This document shows positions 56,368 through 64,000 of a stretch of DNA of 64,000 nt, piece after piece (the stretch's first letter is position 1; each line of letters opens with the position of its first letter). The notes under the pieces are model-generated. The model was not told where the DNA came from and made no database searches. It was given only the letters and a program-made list of their open reading frames with translations. The stretch lies in the NCBI RefSeq assembly GCF_900142605.1, contig NZ_FRBL01000002.1, positions 620,001 through 684,000 on the forward strand. Direction: 5' to 3'. The stretch is from Chitinophaga jiangningensis (GTDB taxonomy: Bacteria; Bacteroidota; Bacteroidia; Chitinophagales; Chitinophagaceae). The translations under genes were made by a program, and so were the position numbers.

Positions 56368-57021
56368 CTACTCCTCACTGGCTTCCTCGTTAATAGTACT
56401 GGTAGCGATCTCTGTCAAAGCCACATCCGTAGCTTTTTCATTTTCAAGAGTTTGCTCCAGTAATTCCATTACATCCGTATGACCCATGTTTTCTGCAAAA
56501 ACACGTAAGGTACCATACGTAGCAATTTCGTAGTGCTCTACTTTCTGGGCAGCCAGGATCAGGGCAGCGTCGCGCACCATAGAACCCCCTTCGGTATCTT
56601 CTATAATGCTCTGTGCTTCTGAGATCAAACCTTCCATAGCATCGCATTTTTTTGCCTGCGCTTTCTGACCCAGCAGTTCAAAAATCTGTTCCAGGGTTTG
56701 CACATGCGTTTGTGTTTCCTCTGCATGTTTTTCAAAAGCATCCTGCAACTCCTCGCTGGTAGCGGCTTTCTTCATTTTAGGCAATGCTTTGGTCAATGCC
56801 TTTTCTGCCCAGTATATATCCTTCAGCTCATCAACAAACATCTGGTGGAATTCAGAATTTTCCATTTGTTCGGAACGGGCGTTAGAACGGGAAGACGAAG
56901 CACGTTTAGCGGTGCCATTGGAGTTAGACCTGCCGGTGGATTTGCTGGTAGCAGCAGAACGGGAGTTAGTACCGGATTTTGAGCGAGAGGTAGTTTTAGA
57001 TGCAGCTTGTGATGTAGCCAT
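56368..57021 (-). CDS. DUF892/YciF-type ferritin-like protein with basic N-terminal tail
   Basis: 217 residues. Residues about 55-205 form the four-helix ferritin-like domain (EFHQMFVDELKDIYWAEKAL, FEKHAEETQTHVQTLEQIF, KVEHYEIATYGTL, HTDVMELLEQTLENEK) with the Glu and His pattern of YciE/YciF proteins. Residues 1-52 are almost entirely Ser, Arg, Lys, Thr, Ala and Asn, with no acidic residue until near the end. That tail is not part of the usual family and resembles histone- or Dps-like DNA-binding extensions. Family members respond to stress; metal binding is inferred. Confidence 0.88.
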   Translation of the reverse strand: MATSQAASKTTSRSKSGTNSRSAATSKSTGRSNSNGTAKRASSSRSNARSEQMENSEFHQMFVDELKDIYWAEKALTKALPKMKKAATSEELQDAFEKHAEETQTHVQTLEQIFELLGQKAQAKKCDAMEGLISEAQSIIEDTEGGSMVRDAALILAAQKVEHYEIATYGTLRVFAENMGHTDVMELLEQTLENEKATDVALTEIATSTINEEASEE

Positions 57022-57190
57022 AAAAAATGTTTTTTAAGGTTCTCAATATTTTTCTAAAAGAAAAACCAAATTGCATGCCCTTGTTATAATGCCATTATTT
57101 AGAAAGGAATCCTTACCTGATAAAATAAAAATCATCATGAAATATACAATTCATTCATTTTCAACAAAATTCCCGCATAACAATAATTTT

Positions 57191-57207
57191 TTATCGTTTT
57201 TCGATAA
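57191..57207. promoter_or_regulatory. inverted repeat upstream of the DUF2975/HTH operon
   Basis: TTATCG (57191-57196) / CGATAA (57202-57207) with a T5 spacer, eight bases before the -33 TTG. It could be the binding site of the small HTH protein of this operon. It is a short, AT-rich repeat, so the support is weak. Confidence 0.35.
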
Positions 57208-57214
57208 ATTTATG

Positions 57215-57244
57215 TTGTATTTTAATAAATAAAAAATATCTTCG
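57215..57244 (+). promoter_or_regulatory. promoter of the DUF2975/HTH operon
   Basis: TTG (57215-57217), 19 bp, TATCTTCG (57237-57244; one mismatch to TAnnTTTG), 21 bp before the ATG. Spacing fits the Bacteroidota -33/-7 consensus. Confidence 0.5.
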
Positions 57245-57265
57245 TTCTATTAAATTTCACTGCTC

Positions 57266-57871
57266 ATGAAAATCAAACACCTCATTACAATTCTCAAATT
57301 CATGCTCATACTGGGGTTCATAATTGTTGGCGCCTCATTAATATTCATGCTCTATAATTTATTCACGGGAAATACGAACAGTCGTTACCTTACAGCCACA
57401 TCCTATGAAATGCAGGCCTTTGGCCTAAAAGAGCAGCCGGTTAAATTATACAGTGCTGATTCCTCCATATCCTATGCGCAGCTAAATGATCACTATAAGG
57501 TAACCCTTGAAAAAAATAAAACGCGTAATGCACTACCCATGCTATTATCTATCTTCCGGTTGTTGACAGCACTGGCCATTATGTGGATATTTCTGCGTAT
57601 ACTGAAGGAACTGGACCTCAGCAGGCCTTTCCATCCGCGGATTGTGCGTTACGCTAAAATAGCGGCAGCGCTGTTTATATTCACGGATGTACTCAACCTT
57701 GTAGAATACAATGTGGTAAACAGCATCGTACACAAGGCAGTACCAGTCCCCTATCTATCTTATCTCAAGGAAATCGGCAGTAGCACTATTACTGGTGTGA
57801 TCACGTTCCTGCTGGCGGTAGTATATCAACGCGGTGTTCAATTACAATCAGATCAGGATTTAACTATTTAG
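57266..57871 (+). CDS. DUF2975 membrane protein
   Basis: 201 residues with four membrane helices at about 10-33, 92-113, 128-150 and 172-192. The last three resemble DUF2975 (LLSIFRLLTALAIMWIFLRIL, RYAKIAAALFIFTDVLNL). A periplasmic loop of about 50 residues follows helix 1. Function unknown. One base separates it from a small HTH gene, a pairing common for this family and suggesting that the regulator controls the membrane protein. Confidence 0.8.
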   Translation: MKIKHLITILKFMLILGFIIVGASLIFMLYNLFTGNTNSRYLTATSYEMQAFGLKEQPVKLYSADSSISYAQLNDHYKVTLEKNKTRNALPMLLSIFRLLTALAIMWIFLRILKELDLSRPFHPRIVRYAKIAAALFIFTDVLNLVEYNVVNSIVHKAVPVPYLSYLKEIGSSTITGVITFLLAVVYQRGVQLQSDQDLTI

Positions 57872-57872
57872 T

Positions 57873-58082
57873 ATGGCCATTATCGTAAACCTCGATGTAG
57901 TGATGGCCATGCGTAAGATGTCGCTCACAGAGCTCAGCGAAAGAGTAGGCATCACCCTCTCCAACCTGTCTATTCTGAAAACAGGCAGGGCAAAGGCTAT
58001 CCGGTTCGAAACACTGGAAGCTATCTGCCGCGAGCTCAACTGTCAGCCGGGCGATATCCTCGCCTATCAGCCTGATGAATAA
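57873..58082 (+). CDS. small Cro/C1-type HTH regulator
   Basis: 69 residues, almost all of it one HTH domain: MRKMSLTELSERVGITLSNLSILKTGRAKAIRFETL split by the turn, then CRELNCQPGDILAYQPDE. It matches the YozG-like single-domain XRE regulators paired with DUF2975 proteins. ATG lies one base after the DUF2975 stop. Likely autoregulates the operon. Confidence 0.9.
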   Translation: MAIIVNLDVVMAMRKMSLTELSERVGITLSNLSILKTGRAKAIRFETLEAICRELNCQPGDILAYQPDE

Positions 58083-58128
58083 CCATCGCAATGGTATAAT
58101 TCCTGTGCACTTTTTAAGTAAAAAACAC

Positions 58129-58400
58129 ATGGAAAAGCTATCTAAAGCCACCACGGATCACAACACTATCCGGGAGTGGTGGAATCCCGTGAAGGCAAGC
58201 CCGCACAGGTAAAAGGCACCGGAGCCAACGGATAAGCAGGTGTATTGCGCATCGATTTCCCGCACGGCAACAATACACTGGAACACATATCATGGGATAA
58301 ATTCTTCGAAAAATGTTTCTGTTTCAGGATGAAACCTCAGAAGGGGGAAACCAGTTATTTTAATAAATTGATTTATGAAGAGGATAGTGATAAAAAGTAA
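58129..58400 (+). pseudogene. decayed short conserved gene (about 90 codons)
   Basis: Starts MEKLSKATTDHNTIREWW from ATG 58129. After a frameshift near 58180, EGKPAQVKGTGANG is readable, then a TAA stop, then AGVLRIDFPHGNNTLEHISWDKFFEK in the same frame (two pieces). Another shift near 58315 gives LFQDETSEG, and a further one gives ETSYFNKLIYEEDSDKK to the TAA at 58398-58400. Joined, these pieces match a small family of Bacteroidota and proteobacterial hypothetical proteins of this length, sometimes labelled as glucan-branching-enzyme-related without good reason. At least three lesions make it a pseudogene. Ancestral function unknown. Confidence 0.75.
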
Positions 58401-58403
58401 TCT

Positions 58404-58480
58404 CCGAAAATGGCCGGCACCTGCGGTGCCGGCCATTTTCGGCTTTAGCAGGCGCCAAAAGCGCCTGCTAAAGCCGAAAA
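58404..58480. repeat. dual-hairpin element 7 (behind the pseudogene)
   Basis: X = CCGAAAA at 58404-58410 and 58474-58480, X' = TTTTCGG at 58436-58442. Stem A is 58411-58421/58425-58435, perfect, loop TGC. Stem B is 58443-58456/58460-58473 with only the innermost pair broken, loop AAA. It starts three bases after the pseudogene's stop codon and is intact although the gene is not. Confidence 0.92.
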
Positions 58481-58534
58481 AATTCAGGCAATAATAACAA
58501 AAGAATATCCTTTGCTGCTTACCTGCTTATGCTG

Positions 58535-58588
58535 CTTTGCGAGAAAAAAAGACAATACATAATCCTTATACCTCTTTGCGAGAAAAAA
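58535..58588. repeat. 15-bp direct repeat in the pseudogene-SDR spacer
   Basis: CTTTGCGAGAAAAAA occurs at 58535-58549 and 58574-58588 (period 39). AGTGAG/CTCACT forms a small hairpin at 58592-58610 behind the SDR stop. Nothing else is recognised between 58481 and 58644. Confidence 0.6.
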
Positions 58589-58644
58589 TCAAGTGAGGAA
58601 TTCTCTCACTGAAGAGCTCCACCAACCGGGCAATTCTCTACTCA

Positions 58645-59559
58645 TTAATTCACATCCTGATGTAAGTCCCCATCCAACTTCCGCGTTTCATCATTAATAA
58701 ATTCCCGCTCCTGCCTGCTGGCACTGTGTTCGGGCAACTTTTCACCTTCCGCCTTCTCACTGATTTCATTCAGCTTGCGGGCATTTTTTGCGGCAGCAGT
58801 AGTACCCAGTAAGTCACTTAACCATACATGCATTTTTGTTTTTGCACCTGATATAATTTTACGCTCCCCCTTCATCAGCGCATCATATCCATCTTTTGCC
58901 ACTTCTTCCGGTGGCGCCAGTTCTGATTCCCTGTAGGTAACGGTATCTTCCTGGTGCGCCTTATGAAAGAAATCCGTATCAGTAGCACCCGGCATCAGTA
59001 CGGTAACCGTAATGTCAGTATCCCGCAACTCCTCTGCCAGCGCGGCGCCAAAGCTGATCACAAATGCTTTGGTAGCAGCGTATACGGACAAAAGCGGCAT
59101 CGGCGTAGCGCCTGCCTCCGAACCCAGCAATAAAATTTTCCCGGAATTACGGCGCACCATATCCTGTAAATAAAACTTGGTGAGCGACAACAGCGAAATA
59201 ATATTCAACTGCACAATGTCTATCTCCCGCTCCAGCGGCGTTTCTACAAATGGCCCCCACTCGCCCTGACCGGCATTATTCACCAGTACCTCTATATCGA
59301 TATTCATTTTTTTAGTGAGTCCATGAATTTCTTCGGCGGCGGCAACAGTAAACAGGTCTTTGGCTACCGGCGTTACTTCCACGGCATAGGCCAGCTTCAG
59401 CTGGTCCGCAATATCCTGAAGGCGGTCCTCATTACGGGCTACAAGGATCAGGTTGTAACTGTCAGCAGCAAATAACTTCGCCAGTTCATATCCGATACCA
59501 CTCGTTGCACCAGTGATTAACGCATATTTGTTTCTGTTTTCTACATGTATTTTTTCCAT
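58645..59559 (-). CDS. short-chain dehydrogenase/reductase
   Basis: About 304 residues from ATG 59559 (MEKIHVENRN); an upstream GTG at 59577 is possible. Classical SDR: NAD(P) motif TGATSGIGYELAK, NNAGQGEWG, catalytic Tyr and Lys in SVYAATKAFV, and Ser in LLLGSEAGA before it. The C-terminal 50 residues are charged (REFINDETRKLDGDLHQD) and longer than usual. Substrate unknown. Monocistronic. Confidence 0.9.
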   Translation of the reverse strand: MEKIHVENRNKYALITGATSGIGYELAKLFAADSYNLILVARNEDRLQDIADQLKLAYAVEVTPVAKDLFTVAAAEEIHGLTKKMNIDIEVLVNNAGQGEWGPFVETPLEREIDIVQLNIISLLSLTKFYLQDMVRRNSGKILLLGSEAGATPMPLLSVYAATKAFVISFGAALAEELRDTDITVTVLMPGATDTDFFHKAHQEDTVTYRESELAPPEEVAKDGYDALMKGERKIISGAKTKMHVWLSDLLGTTAAAKNARKLNEISEKAEGEKLPEHSASRQEREFINDETRKLDGDLHQDVN

Positions 59560-59662
59560 AGATTCTTTTATTTCCACCTTAACAAAACCAGCGCCAGCCC
59601 GCCTAGCGCTGACGCAGCTACATATGGCGCGTTCTTTGAACCAGCACTGTTAAAATACTTTT

Positions 59663-60019
59663 ATGACTAAGCATACTAACGCCAAAAAACAAGACACCAT
59701 CCAGGAAAAGGTGCAGCCTAATACCGCTGATTACCAGCAGGCAAACAAAAATCCAATGCAAAAACCGGAAACCGGACTTAGTAGGGGACCATTAAAGGGA
59801 AAAGACCAGACAGACGATGAACTGGCGGCAAAAGCCAATACCACCCCGAAAAATGGCCCTAAAACAGGAAAACAAAAAAATGATGTAGCGGACGAAGAAG
59901 ATATTTCTGCAATAGATGAGATGGATCCCGACCTGGATGAAGAAGACCTCGAAGAAAATAACCTATCCGATGAAGAGGCAGATGATATAGAATGGGATGA
60001 CGAAGACCCTGAGAAATAA
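59663..60019 (+). CDS. small disordered protein with basic N-terminus and acidic C-terminus
   Basis: 118 residues, no recognised domain. Residues 1-70 are rich in Lys, Gln, Thr, Asn and Pro. Residues 75-118 are mostly Asp and Glu (EEDISAIDEMDPDLDEEDLE and so on). No hydrophobic core, no signal peptide; probably intrinsically disordered. It is supported as a gene by its start-to-stop span between neighbours and a terminator directly after the stop. Similar small acidic proteins occur in Bacteroidota stress regions, but no function can be given. Confidence 0.65.
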   Translation: MTKHTNAKKQDTIQEKVQPNTADYQQANKNPMQKPETGLSRGPLKGKDQTDDELAAKANTTPKNGPKTGKQKNDVADEEDISAIDEMDPDLDEEDLEENNLSDEEADDIEWDDEDPEK

Positions 60020-60021
60020 AA

Positions 60022-60057
60022 AAAGCACGGGGAAAGATCGATCTTTTCCCGTGCTTT
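60022..60057. terminator. bidirectional terminator
   Basis: AAAGCACGGG...CCCGTGCTTT with a nearly complete inner stem AAAGATC/GATCTTT; one unpaired base on each side. It starts two bases after the stop of the plus-strand gene and serves the convergent MFP gene as well, with A and T runs on the outer ends. Confidence 0.85.
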
Positions 60058-60071
60058 ACATACCAGTGTAT

Positions 60072-61202
60072 TTACTCATCTTCACCAGTATTCTTCAATT
60101 TCATCAATAACGTATAGGCGTTTTTCGTTACCACCTGTTTTCCGCTGAGGTCCGTACTGATGGCGGTAAACCCATCGAACTGTGTACCTGTTTCAACGGG
60201 CAGCATGGTAAACTTATTGGCACCATCAGCCACAAAAACATAAGGCTTATTACCCCACTTTACTACGGCATCATCCGGTACGGCCTGCACCTGGGCGTTG
60301 TTCAGGGAAATTTCCGCATTCATAAACATGCCCGGTACCAGCTTTTTATCGAACTGATTAAAGTGGCAGTGCACTTCGCTGCTGCGGTTTTCATCCACAT
60401 TCCTGTTGATGAGGTGAACGGTAGCCGTGTATTTTTGGGAAGGGTTGTTTACTGCATAGCAGGTAATTTTTTGTCCTTCGGAGATGTGATCGATATCCTT
60501 TTCAAACACCGTCAGACTCAGGTGGAGGTCCGCCGGGTTAATGAGTTCAAACAGCACATCCGTAGGGCTTACGTAGCGGCCTGCGTTTACATTTACTTTG
60601 GTCACGTACCCGGAAATCGGCGAATAGATGCTGGCGGATCTGGTTATGTTACCGTCCGATAGCTTATCCGGGTTGATATTGATCAGCAGCAGCTTTTCAC
60701 GAAGGGCTCCTGCGGTAACGCGCTGGCCTTCGTATTCTGCCTTAGCCTGCTGGAATACCTTATCGCTGTTGGCTTTGGACTCGTTCAGCTCTTTCTGACG
60801 GAGGTAGTCCGCCTCTAGGTAGCGCAGCTTACTCTTTGCCATCAGGTAATCCTGCTGCAGCTGAATGTACTGCGGATCTTCGAGGGTGGCCAGCACCTGT
60901 CCGCGGCTTACCGGCATACCGGGCAGCAGCTTCATGGTTTTGAGATAACCACCAAGCGGCATGCTTACCGACACAACATTTTGCGGCGGCACATCCACGG
61001 TACCGTTTACACGCAGCACTGCTGCCATGGAGCGGGTAGTGGCTGCACCAATTTCAATATTACCATTTTTAACCTGTACCGGTGTGAGTTCTACAGTGGT
61101 AGCCTCCACTACGGCAGCAGTGTCTTTAGCGGCCTCCTGTGCCGGCTTTTCACCGTTCTTACATGCAAAGAGCACGCATATGATAGGAATAATCTTTTTC
61201 AT
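60072..61202 (-). CDS. RND efflux periplasmic adaptor (CusB/HlyD family lipoprotein)
   Basis: About 376 residues from ATG 61202; TTG at 61205 is an alternative. Lipobox-like VLFAC near residue 14. Membrane-fusion protein order: barrel-sandwich half (about 70-100, VVSVSMPLGGYLKTMKLLPGMPVSRGQVLATL in part), alpha hairpin (about 105-160), second lipoyl half (IYSPISGYVTKVNVNAGRYV), then the beta-barrel (LHLSLTVFEKDIDHISEGQK). It links the inner-membrane pump to the outer-membrane channel. It lies 10 bp after the RND gene. Metal ions are the likely substrate from the pump type. Confidence 0.9.
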   Translation of the reverse strand: MKKIIPIICVLFACKNGEKPAQEAAKDTAAVVEATTVELTPVQVKNGNIEIGAATTRSMAAVLRVNGTVDVPPQNVVSVSMPLGGYLKTMKLLPGMPVSRGQVLATLEDPQYIQLQQDYLMAKSKLRYLEADYLRQKELNESKANSDKVFQQAKAEYEGQRVTAGALREKLLLININPDKLSDGNITRSASIYSPISGYVTKVNVNAGRYVSPTDVLFELINPADLHLSLTVFEKDIDHISEGQKITCYAVNNPSQKYTATVHLINRNVDENRSSEVHCHFNQFDKKLVPGMFMNAEISLNNAQVQAVPDDAVVKWGNKPYVFVADGANKFTMLPVETGTQFDGFTAISTDLSGKQVVTKNAYTLLMKLKNTGEDE

Positions 61203-61212
61203 CAATTGTATA

Positions 61213-64000
61213 TTAAATGTTACCGCTCAATTTTTCTACTGTAAAGGCAGCATTGTTCAGCTGCTCAATAGTGCTGTAATAGCTGCTTCTCATCTCCAGC
61301 GCCTGGTTAATGAGGATCACCCAGTCGAGATAACCGATTTCACCGCTCACCATCCGTTTATTAGCGGCATCGATCACCAGCTTTGCGTTGCGGAGGGTCA
61401 CTGTTTCATAATTCTGTAACAGCACCAGATTGCGGTTGTATACCTCAATGGCATTTTCCAGCGCATTGCCCAGCTGCTGCCTGGAGGCTTCCAGCTCCCT
61501 ACGCTGCTGCATTACCTGCACATTACTGGCTTTGATACGCGCCCGCTGGCCGGTATTGAAAATAGGTACGCCTACGCCTACACTGACAGACGAAAAGCGG
61601 TCGCCACTACCGAAATACTGCTCCTCATTACCTACCCGCTGATAGCCGATAATGCTCATGTTGTTATAGCCCAGGTTCAGCGTAGGCAGCAGTTTACTTT
61701 TTTCCAGCAGGTACTCCTGCTGACTCCTGTTGACCAGCTGCTGCTGCATGGTCACCAAAGGAGTGCTGTCGATCGCAGTAGTATCAGGCACTAACGGTAA
61801 GTGATATACGAGTTGCTCCTGCTGCGGCACCAGCATTTCCTGCTCATTGAGCAAAATACGGAACTGGTTTAAGGTCACGTTATAATCCGTACGCAGGGTG
61901 GCGAGCTGATTGGCAATCTGCTGACGCTGGTTTTCGGCGGTGGATTTTTCGAGGATATCCGTATCCCCTACTTTGAAGCGCAGCGAGGCCTTTTGCAGGA
62001 ATACGTTATACATGCTGTCCGCCTCGAGCAGCAGCCGCTCCCGTTGCTGCATTACCAGCAGGGAATAGAACAGCTCTTTCACCGCCGCTTTAATTTCATG
62101 CGTTTTCTGTAAGGTATTGATCTTACTCAGCAGTATGTTGGTGTTATTTACGGCACGCTGGCGGGAGTATACGGTAGGAAACTGTATTCCCTGGGAAACG
62201 GTGAACTTGTTATCGTTCGCGATGCTGTTGATTTTGCCGTACTCCACCCCTACATTAGTTTTATCTATATCCAGGTTGCTGCGTTTGAGCGCCTGGTAAT
62301 ACTGCTCTCCCAGCCGGGAAGCCTGTACCTGCAGGTTGTTTCTGACGGCCTTCTGCAAGGCGCTGTCCAGCGTAACGGGCTGCTGTGCACGCACTGCAAA
62401 TGGCAGCGATAAACACAGTATAGCCATTACCGTGAGTGCTTTCTTAGCCCGGAAAAATCCGAATCCTTTTTCAAAGAGGATGTAGAACACGGGCAGCACA
62501 AAGAGTGTAAGCATGGTTGATATAATTAAACCTCCGATTACTACAGTAGCCAGCGGCTTCTGTACCTCTGCACCGGCCCCCTGGCTCACTGCCATGGGAA
62601 TAAAGCCGAGCGAAGGCACCAGCGCGGTCATGAGCACAGCACGGAGCTTAGTTTTGGTAGCATGAATAACAATTCTTCTAACGTCCGTCCAGCCTTCCTT
62701 GCGGAGGCGGTTAAACTCGGTTACCAGCAATATACCGTTGAGCACTGCCACGCCAAAGAGGGCGATGAACCCAACGCCGGCGGATATACTAAATGGCATA
62801 TCCCGCATCCAGAGCGCGAGGATACCGCCAATGGCGGACAAGGGAATAGCGGTATAAATCAGCAGTCCCTGCTTCACGGAGTTAAAAGCCATATATAACA
62901 GGAGGAAGATCATCAGCAGCGCCACCGGCACCACGATGGATAAACGTTGCTTGGCGGCGGTAAGGTTATCGAAAGCACCACCGTACACTATAGAATAGCC
63001 CGGCGGCAGTTTCAGCTTCGCTTCCACTTTTTGTTGCAGCTCATGTACGATGGTTTGTACGTCGCGGCCGCTAACGTTAAAGCCTACGATGATGCGGCGG
63101 CGGGTATCTTCGCGCTGTATCTGGTTTGGTCCTTCAATTTCTTCTACCCGGGCTACCTGCTGCAAAGGTACCTGGTTGCCGGAAGGTGTAGGTACCAGCA
63201 GGTTTTGCACATCACTGATGTTGGTACGGGCATCGGCAGCGAGGCGCACCACCATATCAAAACGTTTTTCACCTTCGTATACTACGCCGGAAGCCTGACC
63301 TGCAAACGCCGTGTTTACTACGCGATTGATGTCAGCTACATTCAGCCCGAACTGCGCCATAGCATCACGATTGTAGGTAATCACCAGCTGTGGCATTCCC
63401 GTTACTGTTTCTACATACAGGTTCACGGCACCGTCCACCGTTTTAATAATGTCTCCCAGATTATTAGCATAATGTGCAAGTGAATCTAAATCCTCCCCGA
63501 AGATTTTACACACCACATCCTGCCGTGCACCGGTCATGAGCTCATTAAAACGCATCTGTACCGGAAACTGGAAACCAACGCTAATGCCTGGAACGGCAGA
63601 CAATTCCTTCGTCATTTTCTCCGCCAGCTCAGGGAAGGTTTTAGCGGAGGTCCACTGCTTCTTATCTTTCAGGATTACCATCATATCACTGGCTTCCAGC
63701 GGCATGGGGTCAGTAGGGATTTCAGCACTACCGATTTTGGTAACCACTTTTTCTACCTCCGGAAATTTTTTCAGCAAAATGCCGGAAGCCTGCTGGGTAG
63801 CCTGGATGGTGGTATTCAAATTACTTCCCGTTAACAGCCGGGTTTCAACGGCGAAGTCGCCTTCTTCCAACTGTGGTATAAATTCTCCCCCCATACCCCC
63901 TAATATAATAACGGCCACGGCAAACAATGCCAGCACCCCGGCAATGATGGTTTTAGGATAATACATCACCCTGCCTAACAAGGGCTGGTAACGTTTCTCC
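61213..64000 (-). CDS. CusA/CzcA-type RND pump fused to a TolC-like channel (5' part outside window)
   Basis: At least 929 codons are in the window; the start lies beyond position 64000. The visible N-terminal part is the second half of a heavy-metal RND pump (GGEFIPQLEEGDFAVETRLL, AFNSVKQGLLIYTAIPLSAIGG split, MPFSISAGVGFIALFGVAVLNG, STMLTLFVLPVFYILFEKG), with membrane helices between about window positions 63000 and 62480. After FFRAKKALTVMAILCLSLPFAVRAQQ, which looks like an internal signal peptide, follows a full TolC/CusC-like outer-membrane factor of about 400 residues with long coiled coils. Such pump-channel fusions are known in Bacteroidota heavy-metal efflux systems. Substrate (Cu, Ag, Zn, Co) cannot be fixed without the missing half. 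Confidence 0.9.
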   Translation of the reverse strand, partial: EKRYQPLLGRVMYYPKTIIAGVLALFAVAVIILGGMGGEFIPQLEEGDFAVETRLLTGSNLNTTIQATQQASGILLKKFPEVEKVVTKIGSAEIPTDPMPLEASDMMVILKDKKQWTSAKTFPELAEKMTKELSAVPGISVGFQFPVQMRFNELMTGARQDVVCKIFGEDLDSLAHYANNLGDIIKTVDGAVNLYVETVTGMPQLVITYNRDAMAQFGLNVADINRVVNTAFAGQASGVVYEGEKRFDMVVRLAADARTNISDVQNLLVPTPSGNQVPLQQVARVEEIEGPNQIQREDTRRRIIVGFNVSGRDVQTIVHELQQKVEAKLKLPPGYSIVYGGAFDNLTAAKQRLSIVVPVALLMIFLLLYMAFNSVKQGLLIYTAIPLSAIGGILALWMRDMPFSISAGVGFIALFGVAVLNGILLVTEFNRLRKEGWTDVRRIVIHATKTKLRAVLMTALVPSLGFIPMAVSQGAGAEVQKPLATVVIGGLIISTMLTLFVLPVFYILFEKGFGFFRAKKALTVMAILCLSLPFAVRAQQPVTLDSALQKAVRNNLQVQASRLGEQYYQALKRSNLDIDKTNVGVEYGKINSIANDNKFTVSQGIQFPTVYSRQRAVNNTNILLSKINTLQKTHEIKAAVKELFYSLLVMQQRERLLLEADSMYNVFLQKASLRFKVGDTDILEKSTAENQRQQIANQLATLRTDYNVTLNQFRILLNEQEMLVPQQEQLVYHLPLVPDTTAIDSTPLVTMQQQLVNRSQQEYLLEKSKLLPTLNLGYNNMSIIGYQRVGNEEQYFGSGDRFSSVSVGVGVPIFNTGQRARIKASNVQVMQQRRELEASRQQLGNALENAIEVYNRNLVLLQNYETVTLRNAKLVIDAANKRMVSGEIGYLDWVILINQALEMRSSYYSTIEQLNNAAFTVEKLSGNI

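Noticed and set aside
58129..58212. Intact 27-codon ORF starting at the same ATG
   Set aside because: It is only the first fragment of a longer decayed gene whose other fragments follow in other frames.

Overview
The window looks like a chromosomal stretch of a glycan-degrading Bacteroidota, most likely Chitinophaga or a close relative. The evidence is three SusC/SusD pairs, fasciclin-domain lipoproteins inside a Sus-type locus, an ECF sigma/FecR/STN-SusC cascade, a T9SS sorting domain, lipoproteins with Bacteroidota-type lipoboxes, TAnnTTTG-type promoter boxes, and a Nudix-type arabinose regulator. The assignment rests on gene content only. No tRNA, rRNA, CRISPR array, transposase or recombinase gene was seen.

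Layout. (1) Positions 1-22904, minus strand: one long polysaccharide-utilisation operon. In transcription order it holds a large FAS1 lipoprotein, SusC, SusD, two FAS1 lipoproteins, a second SusC and SusD, a hairpin, then GH106, GH2 and a GH65-like glycosidase that runs off the left edge. Upstream of it, also on minus, are a CE12 acetylesterase and a GntR-type regulator. (2) 25668-31901, plus strand, divergent from the regulator: the complete L-rhamnose pathway rhaT-rhaEW-rhaM-rhaI-rhaB. (3) 31915-38305, minus strand: araR, then the L-arabinose genes araA, araD and araB, then a GH51 arabinofuranosidase. Regions 1-3 together look like a pectin (rhamnogalacturonan I plus arabinan) programme: surface capture and cleavage, then rhamnose and arabinose catabolism under separate GntR and Nudix regulators. 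(4) 38786-45042: an LpxR-like outer-membrane enzyme, a secreted PL6 lyase flanked by a 21-bp inverted repeat, and a GH97 alpha-glucosidase. (5) 45144-56094, minus strand: GH30, ECF sigma factor, FecR, STN-type SusC, SusD, DUF4843 and PKD-like lipoproteins. (6) 56368-64000: a DUF892 ferritin-like protein with a basic tail, DUF2975 plus a small HTH regulator, a decayed short gene, an SDR, a disordered acidic protein, and a metal-type RND efflux pair whose pump is fused to a TolC-like channel.

The most unusual signal is a family of seven intergenic elements (five of them between 36.6 and 58.5 kb sit directly behind stop codons or in convergent gaps, two sit together in a divergent gap, one is behind araA). 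Each is 68-79 bp and consists of two adjacent perfect or near-perfect hairpins with apical loop CC-NNN-GG. The order is X-A-A'-X'-B-B'-X, so a central segment X' can pair with either flanking copy of X. The stem sequences differ completely from element to element while the design is constant. Other notable signals are an identical 21-bp palindrome before araB and GH51 (candidate AraR operator), a CRP-type and a LacI-type palindrome between PL6 and GH97, and the inverted repeat around PL6 that could mark an invertible segment.
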